Positions 62,001-64,000 of a DNA stretch of 64,000 nt are shown piece by piece. The stretch is from the NCBI RefSeq assembly GCF_051014685.1, contig NC_135058.1:15874811-15938810 (forward strand), written 5' to 3'. Origin of the DNA: Ptiloglossa arizonensis (lineage: Eukaryota > Arthropoda > Insecta > Hymenoptera > Colletidae). A model generated the notes under the pieces. The model did not search any database. It saw only the letters and a program-made list of their open reading frames with translations, and was not told the origin of the DNA. The translations under genes were made by a program, and so were the position numbers. How positions within the stretch are numbered: the stretch's first letter is position 1; each line of letters starts with the position of its first letter.

Positions 62001-64000
62001 ATCGAGGACTCGTATCGAAAACTGTTATTCTAGATTTTCGATTAATTTTTTCACGAGGATTCATCCTATGCTCGGTCAATACCACCCTCGTCTCGTTCTG
62101 TGGATCGAAAGTCGATTTGGTTCGTCTCCAGAGTGACGAGAAAGTGGAAAGTCGCCAATTGGGTTGGTTTTTTCGTCTAAAATATAAATAACATCGGATG
62201 CGTGCAATTGGACGCGTTAACAACACGTATCGCAAGAATTACTAGTCGCCTCGACAACACGAAACGTTTCGTTGGCTCGAAGCACAGTGTTTTCGATAGG
62301 CGTCGATCGTATCGAGAAACTCGTGGCGAGATCACGGAATCGAGACATCTAAAATCCGTCGATTGTAACTCCAGTGACCGTTTCCACGCGATTTGTTCGC
62401 GAATCGCGAGCGACTGTTGCAAGGACTCGGTTTGCACCACGACATTTCGTTTCTCCGCGTAGGATAGGTTCGATAAATAACGCTTTAAAATTGCTTTGTT
62501 TCTCGCGGCACTGGGGCAAGGCATCGATCGTCGTGGTTTCGAAATTGTGCAATCAATTGCTCGGAGTTTGTGAAACGTTTCGCCAGAGGTAGCAAAGATG
62601 AATTTCGCACGGAATCGAATTTTGCTCGCCGACGTTTGTCGGAAATGAACGATCCCCCTTAAAGGCCGCGTGACGTTTCCGTTCGAATTATAGCAAACGC
62701 TAAGTTGGAGAACCCTGAATCCGTAGGGAAATTTGTCAACAAATTTATAAATATATTACGTACAACGATTTGAATAATTCATGAATTACCCTAACGGAGG
62801 GAAAAACCACCGTACAAGGTGAAAAAATAAAAATACGTGGATACTTGTGTGTACGTCTGTGTGAATATGTAAATGAAACGAGTGAAAGGATACGTTGGAT
62901 GTACTTATGTGCAGCACGAACAGATAGAAAAACATGTACAACGAAGTTAGTCGTGGTTTTCAGGTACACGAACAAGTTGTTCGTCGAGAGCCAATAAGGC
63001 AGCGTGTTTAAAGAATGTTAAGGGAAGAGGAGAAAAATTCTAATCGATACTTGTTACAAAAAGTGTACAAACGGGTCGAGTTCAACGAAGAGAATGTCAG
63101 GCCTTCTTAAAGATCTAGGAAGAACGAGAAACTGGATAATGCAATTATTATCGATCTAAGTAAAATTTCAAAACAAGGGACGAAGCAGTTTAGGTACTTG
63201 TGTGAAAATAAAAAACGATACGTCGATTAAAAGTAAAAATATCTCGATTGAGAAATATATCGACACGTTTCGTCTACCGGTTGCTCTCGAGCACGTGATT
63301 TTAATTGTACAGTCAACGTATCGACGTTGTCATTTTTAGAATCAATGTCTCGGGTCGTGGACCCCTTTGAGATCGCTTATTAATATTCTACAGCCCGTGT
63401 AATCTATTTTTAAATCGAACGCTGCATGGAAGTTGCTATTTTTAATCGAATAAATCAACGATAATGGGATCTATGACTCGAAATAACGGTGCGGTACGTT
63501 TATTAACGGAAACTCGCGACGTAACGGATTTTGAAAAGACACGCGGATAATGTAGCGGTCGACCATTCGCACGCATTTTTCGGGCCTGAAATTGCACCGT
63601 GTAAATGGCAATTCCCAAAGGAATATACATTTTCCGACACTTAATCTGAAATTACGATCGTTAACGCGGCAAGGGAGTAAAACGATGAACGACGACCGAG
63701 ACTCGATAATGAATCGTGGGTATCTTGTTCGACAAGCGCACGGAGATCTTGAAAATTGCATCGCGTAGACGTGCAGCATCGACCGTCGCTGCAACACTGT
63801 GCACCCAGCGAGTAGACGCTATGTTTCCTACAGGCTGGTTCACGTAACGGTTCGCGCAGGATTTTGATCCTCGATCGAACGCGGAATTCGAAGTTTCATC
63901 CTTGGAAACTGAACTGCATTCTTCGACGAACGATATCTCGAAACAAATACGATTGGAATTCATTAATTTGATCAAATTCTTCGCTCTGTACTTCTCTCGA
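59076..64000. other. Gene-poor stretch to the window end
   Basis: Apart from the 206-bp duplication at 61.0-61.4 kb, only short frames are present. A 115-codon minus frame at 62177-62524 is protein-like in composition but has no splice or start support. Confidence 0.45.
61036..61440. repeat. Tandem duplication, 206-bp period
   Basis: GCGCCATTTCG at 61040 recurs at 61246; both copies contain GAATTATCGATCACGGTGCC, TTTTATTCGTTC and the palindromic ATATTTTCAGTGAAAATAT (TTTTCGGTGAAAATAT in copy 2). Substitutions are scattered evenly, and the frames do not match in a coding manner. Confidence 0.8.

Overview
The window looks like nuclear DNA of an arthropod, most likely an insect and perhaps a hymenopteran. 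That placement is inference from general character (moderately AT-rich, CpG-abundant intergenic DNA, sparse coding exons, GT-AG introns of about 0.8 kb, AT-rich spacers with GC-rich patches); no marker gene fixes the taxon. I saw no bacterial operons, rRNA, tRNA or CRISPR array.

Coding content lies mostly on the minus strand between about 11.6 and 18.4 kb. Gene A (13915-18390, four exons, about 718 residues) is rebuilt from splice sites that all agree in phase 1; it is a hydrophilic, charged protein I do not recognise. Gene B (11602-12312, three exons, about 133-149 residues) lies downstream in the same orientation, with AATAAA overlapping its stop codon. A minus-strand terminal exon (25105-25416) has an excellent 3' splice site and may end a third gene. 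Two plus-strand segments (8884-9309 and 11019-11397) and a 298-codon open frame (6255-7151) are weaker candidates.

From 20.18 to 24.80 kb lies a composite mobile-element-like structure of about 4.6 kb. It has inverted terminal repeats of about 0.3 kb, a left interior of 4.5 tandem copies of a 544-bp unit, and a right interior with a TATA-like box, a poly(A)-signal-like site, a duplicated module of about 540 bp whose parts are bounded by a 13-bp inverted repeat, and a perfect 13-bp hairpin. No convincing transposase frame is visible, so it looks non-autonomous.

The rest (25.4-64 kb) reads as a gene desert or as very long introns. Its notable contents are repeat structures: a 51-bp minisatellite (34.0-34.3 kb), a 56-bp array (39.3-39.5 kb), a 41-bp minisatellite (42.2-42.5 kb), a five-copy array with a deeply conserved 100-bp core that can form a small hairpin (50.78-51.48 kb), and two old tandem duplications (58.8-59.1 and 61.0-61.4 kb). 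An imperfect hairpin with arms of about 40 nt lies inside intron 2 of gene A. The five-copy array, the intronic hairpin and the 20-25 kb element are the best candidates for undescribed biology.
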